Shown here: in pieces, positions 45,061-55,664 of the stretch
How the letters are laid out: the number at the start of each line of letters is the position of its first letter
Position numbering within the stretch: position 1 is the first letter of the stretch
Origin: Kingdonia uniflora
Lineage: Eukaryota > Streptophyta > Magnoliopsida > Ranunculales > Circaeasteraceae
Direction of reading: 5' to 3'
Length of the DNA: 64,000 bases
Assembly: GCA_014058105.1 (NCBI GenBank)
Contig: JACGCM010002435.1
Span: 1-64,000 of the forward strand
Translations under genes and position numbers: made by a program
The notes under the pieces: generated by a model
What the model saw: only the letters and a program-made list of their open reading frames with translations
Told to the model about the DNA's origin: nothing
The model's database searches: none

Positions 45061-48000
45061 TCCCCATTCTGACCCATTAGTCATCATGATTAAGATCAAA
45101 CACCTCGTCCTCCGCACCATGCTCATCGTTACAGGAAGTGCAGCCGATGTTCTTTTCCTCCAAACTGTCCAAGCCATGAAGAAAACAGACCTCATCACTG
45201 CCGCCAATGTCGAACTGAAAGGCTTTAATGGGGCTACCAAATTTTCCGTTGGCCGAATCAACCTCCCAGTTACCATCGGTCCTATCACACTTCAAACTAG
45301 CTTTCTTGTCATCGATAAGAAGTCTGAATACCTTGGTATCCTTTTGTGCAAAAGGGTCCATGCCATGCGTTCCATACCGTCGACTTATCACCAGAGCCTT
45401 TATTTTATTACCCCCTTGGGTACTTAGAATTTGAAAGGCTTTCGAAGCCTCGCCTGTTCATGAGAGCATCCAAAGATTGATCAGTCCTAGAGGTTCGTCA
45501 GACTCCCATAGCAATCACTCTCTCTCTCTATCCCTACACCTTCGACAACCGCCACCCAACCTATCAAACCCACTGTCTATATCGAACTCGACGGTCCTGG
45601 TCGAGGTACATTTATTGGAACTTTTCTTGGCGAGGTAGTGCGCCTCGAACTCACAGACTTCCTTCGAGTAAATAAAGACATCTCTTTATGGACATTCCAG
45701 GAGATGACCGGTGTCGACCCCAGATTGGCATGCCACCACCTCGATCTCATCCCCCATTCCACAGCAGTAAAATAGATAAAGCGTACTTTGGCCCCGCGAC
45801 ATCGAGAAGCTGCAAACCTGGAAGTCGATAAGCTTACAGCCGCAAGTTTCATCAGAGAAGTCTATAATGCTGACTCGATATCAAACATTGTTACAGTTCC
45901 CAAAAGGAATGGCAAGATCAGAATATGCGTCGCCTTCACAGACCTCAGCAAGTACACACCAAAGGACAGCTTCCCCATTTCGATCATTTTAGTACTCCTC
46001 GATGCTACTGCTGGATATGAGCACCTATCAATGATAGACGCGGCCTAGATTTACAATCAGGTACCGCTCCACCCCTAAAATCAACTTAAAACTTCCTTTA
46101 TCACAGAACAAGGCCTTAACTATTTTAATGTCATGCCCTTCGCCCTTAAAAATGCAGGTGCCACCTATCAACATCTTGATGCAACCATGTTTTAGCCCTT
46201 GCCTGACAAGTCGGTCAAAGTTTACATCGACGACATATTGTGTAAGAGCCTTCAAAAATGGACCCACATCAAGGACCTAACTGAAGTCTTTTCGATACTT
46301 TGAACATACAACATGAAACTCAACGTAGAAAAATGCCAATTTGGTGTTTCATCTGGCAAATTTTTAGGCCATCTTATCAGTAAATGAGGTATCGAGATTG
46401 ACCCTACCCATATTCAAGCTCTCATCGTCATGCCTTCACCCCAAACTGAAAAAGATGTCAAAAAAGTGGCTAGACAGATAGTGGCCCTCAACTGTTTCAT
46501 TTCCAAATCCTCAAACTGCTGTCCTTGGCTCTTTTATCTATTTACGCGACCAAGGTGTCCACAAAGCAATAAAGAAAAGCAATACCGTGATTAACTGTAC
46601 ACCTGAATGTAAACAGGCCTTCCTCAAACTCAAAACTTACTTGGTCGACCACCCATTATCAGCACCCCTATTGATGGCGAGATACTCTCTTTATATCTCG
46701 CTGTTAAAGATACCTCCATTAGTTTATATCAAGAAACCTATATATTTCATTTGCAAAACTCTAGCAGCTGCAGAAACTCGATATACAAAACTTGAACGCT
46801 TGCTCCTCACCCTCGTCTATACGGCCCGCAAACTTAAACCCTATTTTCAAGCCCACCTTATCCGTATTATAACAAGCTATCCCCTTCGAGAAGTACTCAG
46901 CCAAAAAGAGAAATCCAGAAGAGTACAACAGCGGCTTTTTTATCTTGGTGAACACGACATCACATTCAAGAAGCAGATATCCCAAAAAGGCCATGCAGTA
47001 GCAGACTTCCTTGCCGACTTCCCGGTAGAAGATGTCGACTGGGAAGAACATGAAGATGACCTAACAAAAGACCAACCCGAAGCAACAGATCCATGTAACC
47101 TACCACAGGATGGCATTTATTTACAGATGGATCCGCTGGGCCTAACGGTTCAGGGATTGGCACAGTTCTGGTTACACCTACGAATGATCGAATAGATAAG
47201 GCAGTTAAGTTAAACTTTAAATGTTCCAATAATAAAGCTGAGTATGAAGCCTTGATTCATGGCCCCGACCTTTCCCTTGAACTTGGTATTCCTAAATTTG
47301 TAGTTTTCACAGATTCCCAAGTTGTTCAGAGGCATTACACCAGTGAAAATTAAGCTAACAGTTGTATGGCAGAATATGTTGTTCTCGTTCGATAGCGTAT
47401 GGACCATTTTCCCAAAAAATCTTCTATCACCCATTACGCCTGAGGAGAAAATTGACATGCAGATGCCCTCGCCTACATAGCAGCTATGTTAGGCCAATTA
47501 AAATCACAAAATCTAAATTGAAGTACTCGAACGCTCATGTATCGACCAGATGGAAGTTAATACCATCAATACAGGAGGCGAGAGTCTCAATCCAGATGAC
47601 TGGCGAACACCATTCCCCCATTACTTCAACAATGCTACCCTCCCAGATGAGCAAAAGCAAAACGATCATTATTAGAAAATTGTCGAGGATACACCATCCA
47701 CAAATACAAGTTACATCACAAATCCCCAAATGGCGTCCTCTTTCGATGCATCTCTCAAACCGAAGCCTATGAAATTCTAGCCAAACTCCATGAAGGTACC
47801 TGCAGTGCTCATATTGCTGGTGGATCTATGAGCCTTTAAGCCGTCTCTCAAGGTTTATTCTGGCCCAACATGAAAAAATAAGCCAAAGAGTATAAGAAAC
47901 ATTGTGACAAATGCCAACGTAACACCCATGACATCCACAGCCCTTCACAAGCCCTCCATTTCAATCAAGTCTCCTGGCCATTCAAAAGATGGGCCATCAT

Positions 48001-48871
48001 TCTCATTAGCCCTTTTCCCAAAGCGTCGGGCAGCCAAGAGAATATTCTTGTTGCAACATAATATTTAACCAAATGGGTGGATGCCACACCTTTGTGCCGA
48101 ACTGGAGAAGAAGAAGTCATCAGATTCTTATGAGAAAGCATTATTAAATGTTTCGGATGCCCTCATATGATTCAATGTGACAACGGTCAACAGTTTGTTG
48201 GGAGAAAAGTTAAAAACTTTCTTAAAAAATACAATATCATCCTCTCACCCTCAATACCTTACTACCCCCAACTCAGCAGTCAAGTCGAAGCAATCAACAA
48301 AACCATATTCGACGGTCTAAAAAAATGTGTAGATGCAAAGAAAGGTCGATGGGTAAAAGAATTACAGCATGTCCTCTAGGCCAATCGAATAACACTAAGA
48401 AAATCTATAGGCTACCCACCTTTCTTTCTAGCCTATGGTACTGAAGCAGTGCTCCCTACTCAATTTGAAGTGCCCACACAAGATCCTAACCTCCCAGACG
48501 AAGATAATGAGTTTGAACTCAGGTGCAATATGCTTTGGATCGACAAAACCAGAGGCCGAGCCATCGCCAATCTTGATCGCTACCATTTGTCCCTCCAGAA
48601 GTTATATAACAGATGAGTTCGACCACGAAGTTTCAACATCGAAGACCTTGTACTTCAACGTGTAAATCAATCTTCAAAGCCTCAAAATGCGGGCAAGCTA
48701 GCCGTGTCCTGGGAAGGACCTTATGTCCTTTGGGATAAAACTGACAAGGGTTCATATTACCTAATGACAGAAGATGAAGAGCCTCTGCCAAATCTGTGGA
48801 ACACAATGCAGCTAGTCTCATACAATTGGTCACGGCCTCTACCTTGTACACATGATGTAAACACCGAGTAA
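45061..48871 (+). pseudogene. pol: pol of element J (protease, RT, RNase H, archaeal RNase H, integrase), degenerate
   Basis: Protease at 45086-45427 has IVTGSAADVLF, so the catalytic aspartate is replaced by valine. Reverse transcriptase at 45720-46470 has VPKRNGKIRICV, KDSFPIS and an intact VKVYIDDILCKS near 46220, but a stop just after MIDAA. RNase H is at 46590-46900. Archaeal RNase H at 46990-47520 has FKCSNNKAEYEALIHG. Integrase at 47570-48871 has LHEGTCSAHIAG, HCDKCQ, a lost first aspartate (WAIILIS), QCDNGQQFVG, QVEAINKT, and a C-terminal NIEDLVLQR...GKLAVSWEGPY and YYLMTEDEEPLP. Stops and frameshifts prevent function. Confidence 0.9.
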
Positions 48872-48923
48872 TCAATAAATAGTTTTTTTTTCTCCATCCA
48901 AACTTCGTCTTCTGCTTTCTAGT

Positions 48924-49760
48924 AAATTTCTTGGTTAAGCCAGAGTATCATGTCAACCCTTCGACCCGACTAATATTTGGGGGCAACCTTAAAAAATTTC
49001 AAACCTCCAATTTAGAGCAAACTCGTGGGGCAAGGATGGTCGAAAGACCGGACCCCCGGGAATGCATTGGGGGCAAACACGTTTTACTTTGATCAGACCC
49101 CAAATTGCTGAAGTTCAGCAAATTTCTTGGTTAAGCCTGAGTATCCTGTCAACCCTTTGACCCGACTGATACTTGGGGGCAACCTTGAAATTTTTTAAGC
49201 TTCCAATATTCGAGCAAACTCGAGTGAGCACGAATGGTCGAATGACAAGACCCTCGGGAATGCGTTGGTAGTGAACACATTCTAATTTGATCAGGCCCAA
49301 GCCATCGAAGTCCAATTAATTTCTTGGTTAAGCCTGAGTATCATGTCAACCATTCGACTCGACTAATACATGGGGGCGACCTTGAAAATTTTCAAGCTTC
49401 TAACATTCAATAAAAATTGAGGGGCACGAATGATCGAAAGACCGAACCCTCAGGAATGCGTTGGCAGTGAACATGTCTTAGTTCCCTGTGGCTCAGGCCT
49501 TCGAAGTCCTATAAATTTCCTAGTTTCCTCTAAGTATCATGTTACCCTCGGCCCGACTGATACTTGGGGGCGACCTCAAAAATTTTCAAACTCCCAGTAT
49601 TCGAGCAAACTCGTGGGGAACGAATGGCCGAGAGACCGAACCCTCGAGAATGCATTGGGGGCGACCACGTCTTACTTCGTTGTGGTTTAGGCCTTCAAAG
49701 TCCAGTAAATCTCTTGGTTCTACCCAAGCGTCATAACCATCTCGAAGCTCTTCAAAGTTC
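48924..49760. repeat. Tandem repeats after pol of element J
   Basis: Four units with a period of about 196 bp plus a partial fifth. The phrase AATTTCTTGGTT starts near 48924, 49120, 49317, 49514 and 49707. Other unit marks are CGACTGATACTTGGGGGC and GAATGCATTGGGGGC. It is homologous to the H array and, inverted, to the E array. Confidence 0.92.
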
Positions 49761-50120
49761 GATCACTCTGCAGTCATTCTATACTTGCAACATATACAGA
49801 AACAAGTATCCAAGAATATTAACAATTTTACTACATGAAAGACACTTCAACACATCATATATCAAAGACTCAAGTTTAGCCCAAAACATATATGAAGCAT
49901 CTAGTACAGCAATTCAATACAATTCAAGTTGACGCAAATCTGTTTCAGTACAGTACAGCAATTCAAATCAACCACAAGCTCAAAGATCAAATACAAAGAA
50001 AGCCCAACATTGTTCAAATATTACAACCCAACAGAAAAATAAGAAAAATCTGCATGGCACCCCAGTACAATACCTCATATTAGAGAGGTTGTTGCTTCTC
50101 CCCCAGTAGGTTCTTCAGTG
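49761..50120. other. Spacer between repeats and antisense b of element J
   Basis: AT-rich, A-heavy on the plus strand. No gene seen. It would hold the 3' end of the antisense b transcript. Confidence 0.45.
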
Positions 50121-50666
50121 CTAACACCCCCCAGCACCTCTAGTAAAAGATTTCGACCCTGCACCATCGACGCCCACATCAGTTGCAAATCCAGCAGCAG
50201 TACCTTCGATCACAGGAACCTCCACGCCACCTCTGATACTTCCATTTGCAATATCTACCTCTCTGCACTCTATCTGCACAGCATCTTCAACAATAGGATC
50301 TTGGGTAATAGGGAAGCGTTGCAGAGTTTCAGGATCAATCCCCATATCCTCCATGAACTGCTTCATCCTAACATTATCCAAAACTTCATAATCAAATTAC
50401 CCTTAAAAACGCTCCGTCAGTGCTTTCTTTTCTTTCTCCTTCTCAGCAAGCTTCAACCTCAATACCTGCTCATGGTTAAAACGTTGACCCTTCAATCTCT
50501 TCTTGAATGCATCATAAATAGCTGTAAGATCTCACTTCAAAGTTATATTCTCTGACACCATCGACGCTTTAGTCCCTCGAGCAAGTTCCAGACTGTCAGC
50601 CGCCTCCTGCAACTTCCTCTTTAACACTTTTACCGCCTTACTAAAAGACTGCACCCAAGCATCCGT

Positions 50667-50753
50667 CTGCTAGAATATTCGAGCCGTCAATACCTCTCGA
50701 AGAATCAAGCACTTACGAAAATGTCAGAATCTTACAAACAAATAGATACTTAC
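50667..50753 (-). other. Intron 3 of antisense b, element J
   Basis: Minus strand donor GAG|GTAAGTATCT and acceptor ATATTCTAGCAG|A, 87 bp. Same protein position as in E (28992-29069) and H (about 59132-59213). Confidence 0.78.
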
Positions 50754-51298
50754 CTCGTACATACTCCCCTTTATCTGTTTCAACGTCTCGTCTGGGTCAT
50801 CGGTACAGAGTTCTATCATCGAAGCAGTCACAGCTAGAGCCTAATCCTCTCGCTTTGCATCATCATCCCCCAGCGCCATGTGCCTTTTGCGTTGAGTAAT
50901 CTTCGCCAGTTGTACCCTGGGAGAATCAAGAATAATTGTGCCCTTCGCTTTCTTAGCCTGGGTGGATGCCTACTTCGGCCTTTATCTCGAAGCACCACTA
51001 GCTACTTCGGGTATTGTCGCTCCCTGCTTCGACGCCCGTTGCACCTTCGGAATATACTTTACCTTCCTTGCCAAATAATCCTCCTCCATTCCTTCGACTA
51101 CCATTGAAAAATATTTTCCTCCCTTCTTCTTTGATGGCTTCGACGTAATGGGCACGCTTCGAAGCAGGGAATCAGACTTCTTCAGCCTCTTCCTCTTGAT
51201 ACCAAGACTCTTGAAAACAAAACTTTCTCACTCCTCATCTGGGTCAATTAGGGCGTTAATATAATCCCTAGGATTCGCCCAAGTCCAGTTTTGAGGAC

Positions 51299-51371
51299 CT
51301 GCAAAAAAAATAGAAATACAATCACCAGTTTATTTGAACAATAGATCAAAACTCTACGATAAGAAGCTTAC
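51299..51371 (-). other. Intron 2 of antisense b, element J
   Basis: Minus strand donor CCAA|GTAAGCTTC and acceptor TTTTTTTTTGCAG|GTCC, 73 bp. H has TACTGCAG|GTCC at the same place (near 59770), and E has a donor GTAAGTTG at 28378. Confidence 0.82.
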
Positions 51372-52232
51372 TTGGATTATAGACTTTATGCTGTAACCTA
51401 TAAGGGTCCTCCCCTTTGACATTCTCATAATTCCCTTGTACTATAACAAAATCTCTATTCCACCCTCGACCCGTCGAATACAGATCAAACAACCAGGACT
51501 TGTCTGCATGGCACTGGGTTTATTAGGTGCCCACATTCTGATGCGCCTTCCTCAAATAGAATAATACCACATCATACCACTCAATTAAACACCTTCCTTC
51601 ACTCATCAATTTTGCATTCATACCCTCGATTACAATCATCATCTCATAAAAGTTCCCATTCCTCTGAAAAGGGGCAACTTCCTAGAAGTTTAACACCTCC
51701 TTCACCAGCCTTCGAAGGGGCAGTCGCATTCCCAGTCAAATTTGGCCTTTATACGCCATGATACCTTCTCGAGGCTTCAATTTCAAACTGTACTCTGACC
51801 CCGCAGAATAAAATATTACCCCTACCTTCAACATCCCATGTTTTGCTACAAATCGATCTAGCCTCTACTTCTCTCTCTCCGGAACTAAACCAGTAGCCTC
51901 ATCTAACTCAGTCGAATCCTCATCATGATCACTTTGCACCCCCTTGCCCCTTTCACCACCCGAAGGCTCAGCCTGACCTTTACCTCTCTTTCTCTGTCCT
52001 CCCCCCATCTCCTCCTCACAACTACCCTCATTCACTACAGTCTTACGATGCTTACTACTTGAACCCCAGTCTCAGGAACTACCACTGCCAGTGGGATATC
52101 CTTTGCTATGACTAGATCTTCTATATCGCTGCCCTTATCCATCGGACCACGAAGAGACACACTAGCCTCATTTTCTTTGACCTCCTCGTCTATCAACCTT
52201 TGTCACGAAGCTCGACGGGTACGCATCTTAGC

Positions 52233-52513
52233 CTACAGAAGAAGAGGCACGTAATTAGATTGATACATTCGACTATTACGTGTTAATAACCCATTTTCAT
52301 CTACCCTCTCCAACAGATACAAATACAATCAAAAAATTAACCCTAATCCCAGTCTTACCATCAATACCCTAAGAATCCTAAATGAGCTAAACCCCTGACA
52401 TATGATTTCCCCCTGTACTCGAACATATCCACAACACTACAAACCTAGAAGACTCTACATACAAATATAGAAGGAAAATCTAAACAAAAATAGACAGAGA
52501 TCAATTGATATAC
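52233..52513 (-). other. 5' UTR intron of antisense b, element J
   Basis: Minus strand donor ACACAG|GTATATC and acceptor CTTCTTCTGTAG|GC, ending 6 bp before the start codon. H has GCAG|GTATGCC (60975) and CTTCTTCTGTAAG. E and D keep the acceptor. Confidence 0.65.
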
Positions 52514-52663
52514 CTGTGTTAGTAGAAATTCAATCGAAACAGCAAGCCAATCGGTCCTTAGCAACAACCCGGTAACCTCTCTCAAGCTTCACGAAACAAT
52601 GGCGTACGTTCCCTTCCACTCTCTCTCTATTTTTTCTGTGAATAGTACGTTTGTTATCTCTCC

Positions 52664-52671
52664 TATATATA
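52664..52671 (-). promoter_or_regulatory. TATA box of antisense unit b, element J
   Basis: TATATATA within GAGGAGGTATATATAG, an exact phrase also found in H at 61131-61138. It lies about 440 bp upstream of the start codon, leaving room for the 5' UTR intron. Confidence 0.72.
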
Positions 52672-53398
52672 CCTCCTCGGAATGCCAAAAACTGCCTTGA
52701 TTTCCAAACAACTATTATTTGCCACTGCCCCACTACCCCTGCTTTTCAGTTGACATGTGTTTTAACAATTTTGCCCATCATTAACCTCACGTGTGAATCG
52801 CACGCTTACTTTCACTTCGCTTTAAACTCAAAATAACTCGAAGCTTCTGATCCTCACTTGAAGCTGTACAATCAAATCTCCACATCAAATTAACCTTTTC
52901 CATAAAATGAGGAAACATCATGATAACCTGCACGACACACTACCCCAGGAACCAGTACCGATTTGACAAACTAGCTGTCTGGGCTGTCAGTTTGTCCAGT
53001 CAAATCCAATAGACCTTCGATACACCCACTTCTCGAACACGTGTAATCGACTATATCGTGTCTCAAACATTCGTCTGCAGACAACCTCACATTCGATTTC
53101 AAAATATATTGTGTCTGGTGCAAACTGCTTAGAATTTTACTTTGACAGTTCAGAATATTACTTCGGCAGTTCAGAATTTTACTTTGACAGCTCAAAATTT
53201 TACTTCTATTGTTCAGAGTTCTACTTCAACAGTTTAGAATTTTACTTACACAGAGTGCAGAAATATACTTCGACAGTTATCTTATCATCTCCCAATTTCA
53301 GTCAATAGATATCAAAACGGTATAAATTAACCGAAAAAACCAAATATCCTTCCATACCATACCATCCTATACAAATACCCCAACAGTCAAAGAAGCCC
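52672..53398. other. Spacer between antisense b promoter and a2, element J
   Basis: No gene supported. It holds the 21-bp minisatellite (53131-53256). Part aligns with H 61139-61700 (CTGCCT.GATTTC, CACGTGTG.G). Confidence 0.5.
53131..53256. repeat. 21-bp minisatellite in element J
   Basis: Six copies of a 21-bp unit like AGAATTTTACTTTGACAGTT. Because 21 is a multiple of three, the array opens artificial frames on both strands (EFYFDSS repeats on plus). H shows only a single related unit near 61620-61690. Confidence 0.88.
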
Positions 53399-53744
53399 TT
53401 ATTTCTCGTCGGGACATTTCTTCTCGCCCCCGGCCTCAGCAGCAGCATCTTCCTGGTCCATCATCTCCTCAGCAAACGGCTCCAGCAGGGACAACTGGTG
53501 ACCGAGAAATGGTCACACTATCTGCAATACCCCCCACCAATACGCGATGGGCATTCCAGCAATGGGATTCCTGGGCTCCGCAACAAACAAGTCCAGCATC
53601 TCCGAGTCCATGTCTTGATCTCCGACAAACCTCCGTCTCAATTCCAACATCTTCTCTCGTACACGATGAGCTTTTGCTCCCACTTGGTCCTGATTCTTTG
53701 GATTGGAAGCATTATTTTTTGCTTTGGGAAGAAGAGGCAGACAC
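53399..53744 (-). pseudogene. Antisense unit a2 of element J, start codon lost
   Basis: The start ATG of H is GTG here (codon at 53742-53744, VSASSS versus MSASSS). Following frames, MLELRRRFVGDQ and GMPIAYWWGY match TLELKQWYFGD and GMPYEYCWRV of H. A frameshift early on and stops later break it. The end TAA at 53399-53401 follows MMDQEDAAAE. A TATA box lies upstream at 53795-53802. Confidence 0.65.
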
Positions 53745-53794
53745 TATACTCAGAGACGAAGGAACAAACGTATGCAATTCTCTCAGAAACAACC

Positions 53795-53802
53795 TATTTA
53801 TA
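53795..53802 (-). promoter_or_regulatory. TATA box of antisense unit a2, element J
   Basis: TATAAATA on the minus strand in AGTATAAATAGG, about 50 bp upstream of the a2 start. D has TATAAATA at the same place. Confidence 0.62.
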
Positions 53803-54319
53803 CTAAAAATTAGATACATTTAACCCTCCCTAATCAAAAGTCATATTTAGTACAGTCTTCAGTTCTTCTCCTTGAAAACTCAACAGTCCAACCTCTACAT
53901 CTTCCCAGACATAACCGTTTCATTGGAACGCGTATTCAACCTTCTTTCCCGAGGACTTACAGTCGAACCATCACTAGCCTCAAAACATCGGCCCCTTTAA
54001 TCGAATACCGACCCTTTTCCTCAACAAACACATTTATAATTCGAAGTCAATTTCAACTAGAAGGTAACCGTTTCTGCATGTTAACATTTGAAGATATATG
54101 TTCGATACCGCGCCAACAATCTAATCGCATACATGGTTTACCATATACAAACATAAACTTTTAGTAAAGTTTTTTCTTATTGCATCACTTCAAAGTACAA
54201 AAATAGAGGAGACCTCCTAGTACAATCATACCAAAATCAACAGATATCAACAAAACAAAATCATAAACCTTTTAATGATAGACCTACAAAAAACCCATCA
54301 CCACCACCTTGCCAGCACT
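53803..54319. other. Spacer between antisense a2 and a1, element J
   Basis: No reading frame supported. It aligns in parts with H 62199-62706 (for example the phrase near 54110-54180 on TTTAGTAAAGTTTT.TTCTTAT). Confidence 0.5.
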
Positions 54320-54660
54320 TTAAGAAGAACCCTCCCTATTTTCAGATGGGCCAGCTCCACTCATCGAGCCTTGCTCCTCCAACTGCTCTTCTGCCTGAAC
54401 GAGACATTCAGCCAAAGCCGTCATGTAGAGATAGCATCCTTCAGCAGTAGCAAAATGAAATCCTCATCTGCTCCCAAAAGTAAGCATAAGACTCCCTATT
54501 GATGGGCTCTCCAAGCTCAAACTCCCCCAGGTCCGGTAGGTCCAAATCAAGCTCATGGTGACCGATGAACTTTAACTTCAATTCAGCAGTCTTCTGCCCT
54601 AATTGAGATCTCGGCCAAACCCATCCTTTTCAGATAGCGGGTATTGGGCGTGGTGTCCAT
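54320..54660 (-). pseudogene. Antisense unit a1 of element J, frameshifted
   Basis: Start ATG 54660 (MDTTPNTRYLKRMG) aligns residue by residue with a1 of H. A stop and frameshifts follow after about 25 codons. The C-terminal part LAECLVQAEEQLEEQG and GPSENREGSS returns to frame and ends at TAA 54320-54322. The length of 113 codons equals that in H within a few codons. Confidence 0.72.
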
Positions 54661-54741
54661 TACGTTTTTTTAAGAAATTCAAAGAAAGGAGAGGACAGTG
54701 CAGCAGAAGAAAACTCTACTGCCTTGCCACCTTCAAACCCA

Positions 54742-54749
54742 TATTTATA
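54742..54749 (-). promoter_or_regulatory. TATA box of antisense unit a1, element J
   Basis: TATAAATA in GCTTATAAATATGGG, about 85 bp upstream of the a1 start. H has GATATAAATATGGC at the same position. Confidence 0.68.
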
Positions 54750-54927
54750 AGCCTCATCCAACCCATTTATTATTTCATAACAAACAACACAACATAATTA
54801 CCCTCTTTTATTACCCCTCCTAGAATTCCAATATGCAACAGTCAACTTTCCAACAATCAACTTTTTAACTCCTAATAACCAACAATCTTTCTCAGCAAAT
54901 GTATCTACACCTATTTTCGTGACCCAT

Positions 54928-54943
54928 GCTGAGAGGGGGCGAA
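54928..54943 (+). other. Polypurine tract of element J
   Basis: GCTGAGAGGGGGCGAA directly before the 3' LTR. Confidence 0.85.
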
Positions 54944-55664
54944 TATAGTAGCCTACTCACAGCCTTCTACCCCAGTTAAACACTCGAAGGCCACCTCGAC
55001 ACCTACTCAAACATCTCGAAGCCATCCAAACATTATGCGAAGACGAAGCTTCGACTCTGAAGAAAGCCTTGAAGTCGAACACCACATCAACACAAGAAAT
55101 ATTTTGACAATATCCAAACCTGGTCGAAGTGTAACAAGACAGACAGCCAGCTCAATAGACAGGACGGTAGAACTTTTGGTCCTTGAAGCTACAGTGACAG
55201 ACTCAACAACTGTTATAGTGTCAGACCACAGAGACAGACCTAACAACTGCTACAGTGACAGACCCAACATTTCTAGCGTAAATACCATCTTCGAGATACC
55301 CACTCGATATCCGGGTGGTACACTTGTAATGTGACCTAACCTTGGTTACTCAGCCCATCCTATGCTCTATAAATAAGAGAGATAGGGAACCAAGGAGGGG
55401 TTACAGATCTCTCCCTTATGCCCTTACTGTTTATCATCGACCACCCTGTAAAATACTTAGTAGTCGAACCTTCGACTACTCGACAATAATATAAATTCTC
55501 TTAAAAATCCTTATCAGAGGTCGTGGAGCATCACATTCTAGGCCTCCACGCAAGTATATTGTCAATAGACCCCTTATGATATAGATTATATAGTTAAACC
55601 CATTTGATTAAAGATAAAAAACTGTGGTGTAAGAGCTGACTTCCCTCTGTACGAAGTTCCTACA
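54944..55664 (+). repeat. 3' LTR of element J
   Basis: 721 bp from TATAGTAGCC to TTCCTACA, pairing with 42418-43141. A few bases of the usual GGCCCCTACA end are missing. A TATA box is at 55368-55375. Confidence 0.92.

Larger units (their letters stand above)
50121..52226 (-). pseudogene. Antisense unit b of element J: PF04195-like multi-exon protein
   Basis: Start ATG 52226 (MRTRRAS then TGA). An acidic N-terminus follows (DEEVKENEASVS). The globular domain lies at about 51375-51700. Intron 51299-51371 separates it from an exon with WTWANPRDYINALIDPDEE. Basic KKPS-type sequence and then coiled coil follow, with intron 50667-50753 at the start of the coil (TDAWVQSFSKAVKV after it). The last exon ends with an open 86-codon stretch 50121-50381 (MKQFMEDMGIDPETLQRFP). 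Stops are scattered through the middle. It runs opposite to pol. Function unknown; the fold pattern resembles plant retrotransposon-associated PF04195 proteins. Confidence 0.7.
42418..55664 (+). mobile_element. Element J: Tat-lineage retrotransposon nested in H
   Basis: LTRs 42418-43141 and 54944-55664 bound a 13.2-kb element of the same subfamily as H. Flanks CACGA (42413-42417) and AATGA (55665-55669) are an imperfect target duplication. Removing J restores H's RNase H frame (GEHD to IPFEKQISQKG). J has all parts in order: primer site, gag, pol, tandem repeats, antisense b, a2, a1, polypurine tract. Confidence 0.92.

Noticed and set aside
53111..53308. Plus-strand reading frame with EFYFDSS repeats as a gene
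   Set aside because: It is produced by the 21-bp minisatellite; it has no homologue in H and no promoter or codon signal.
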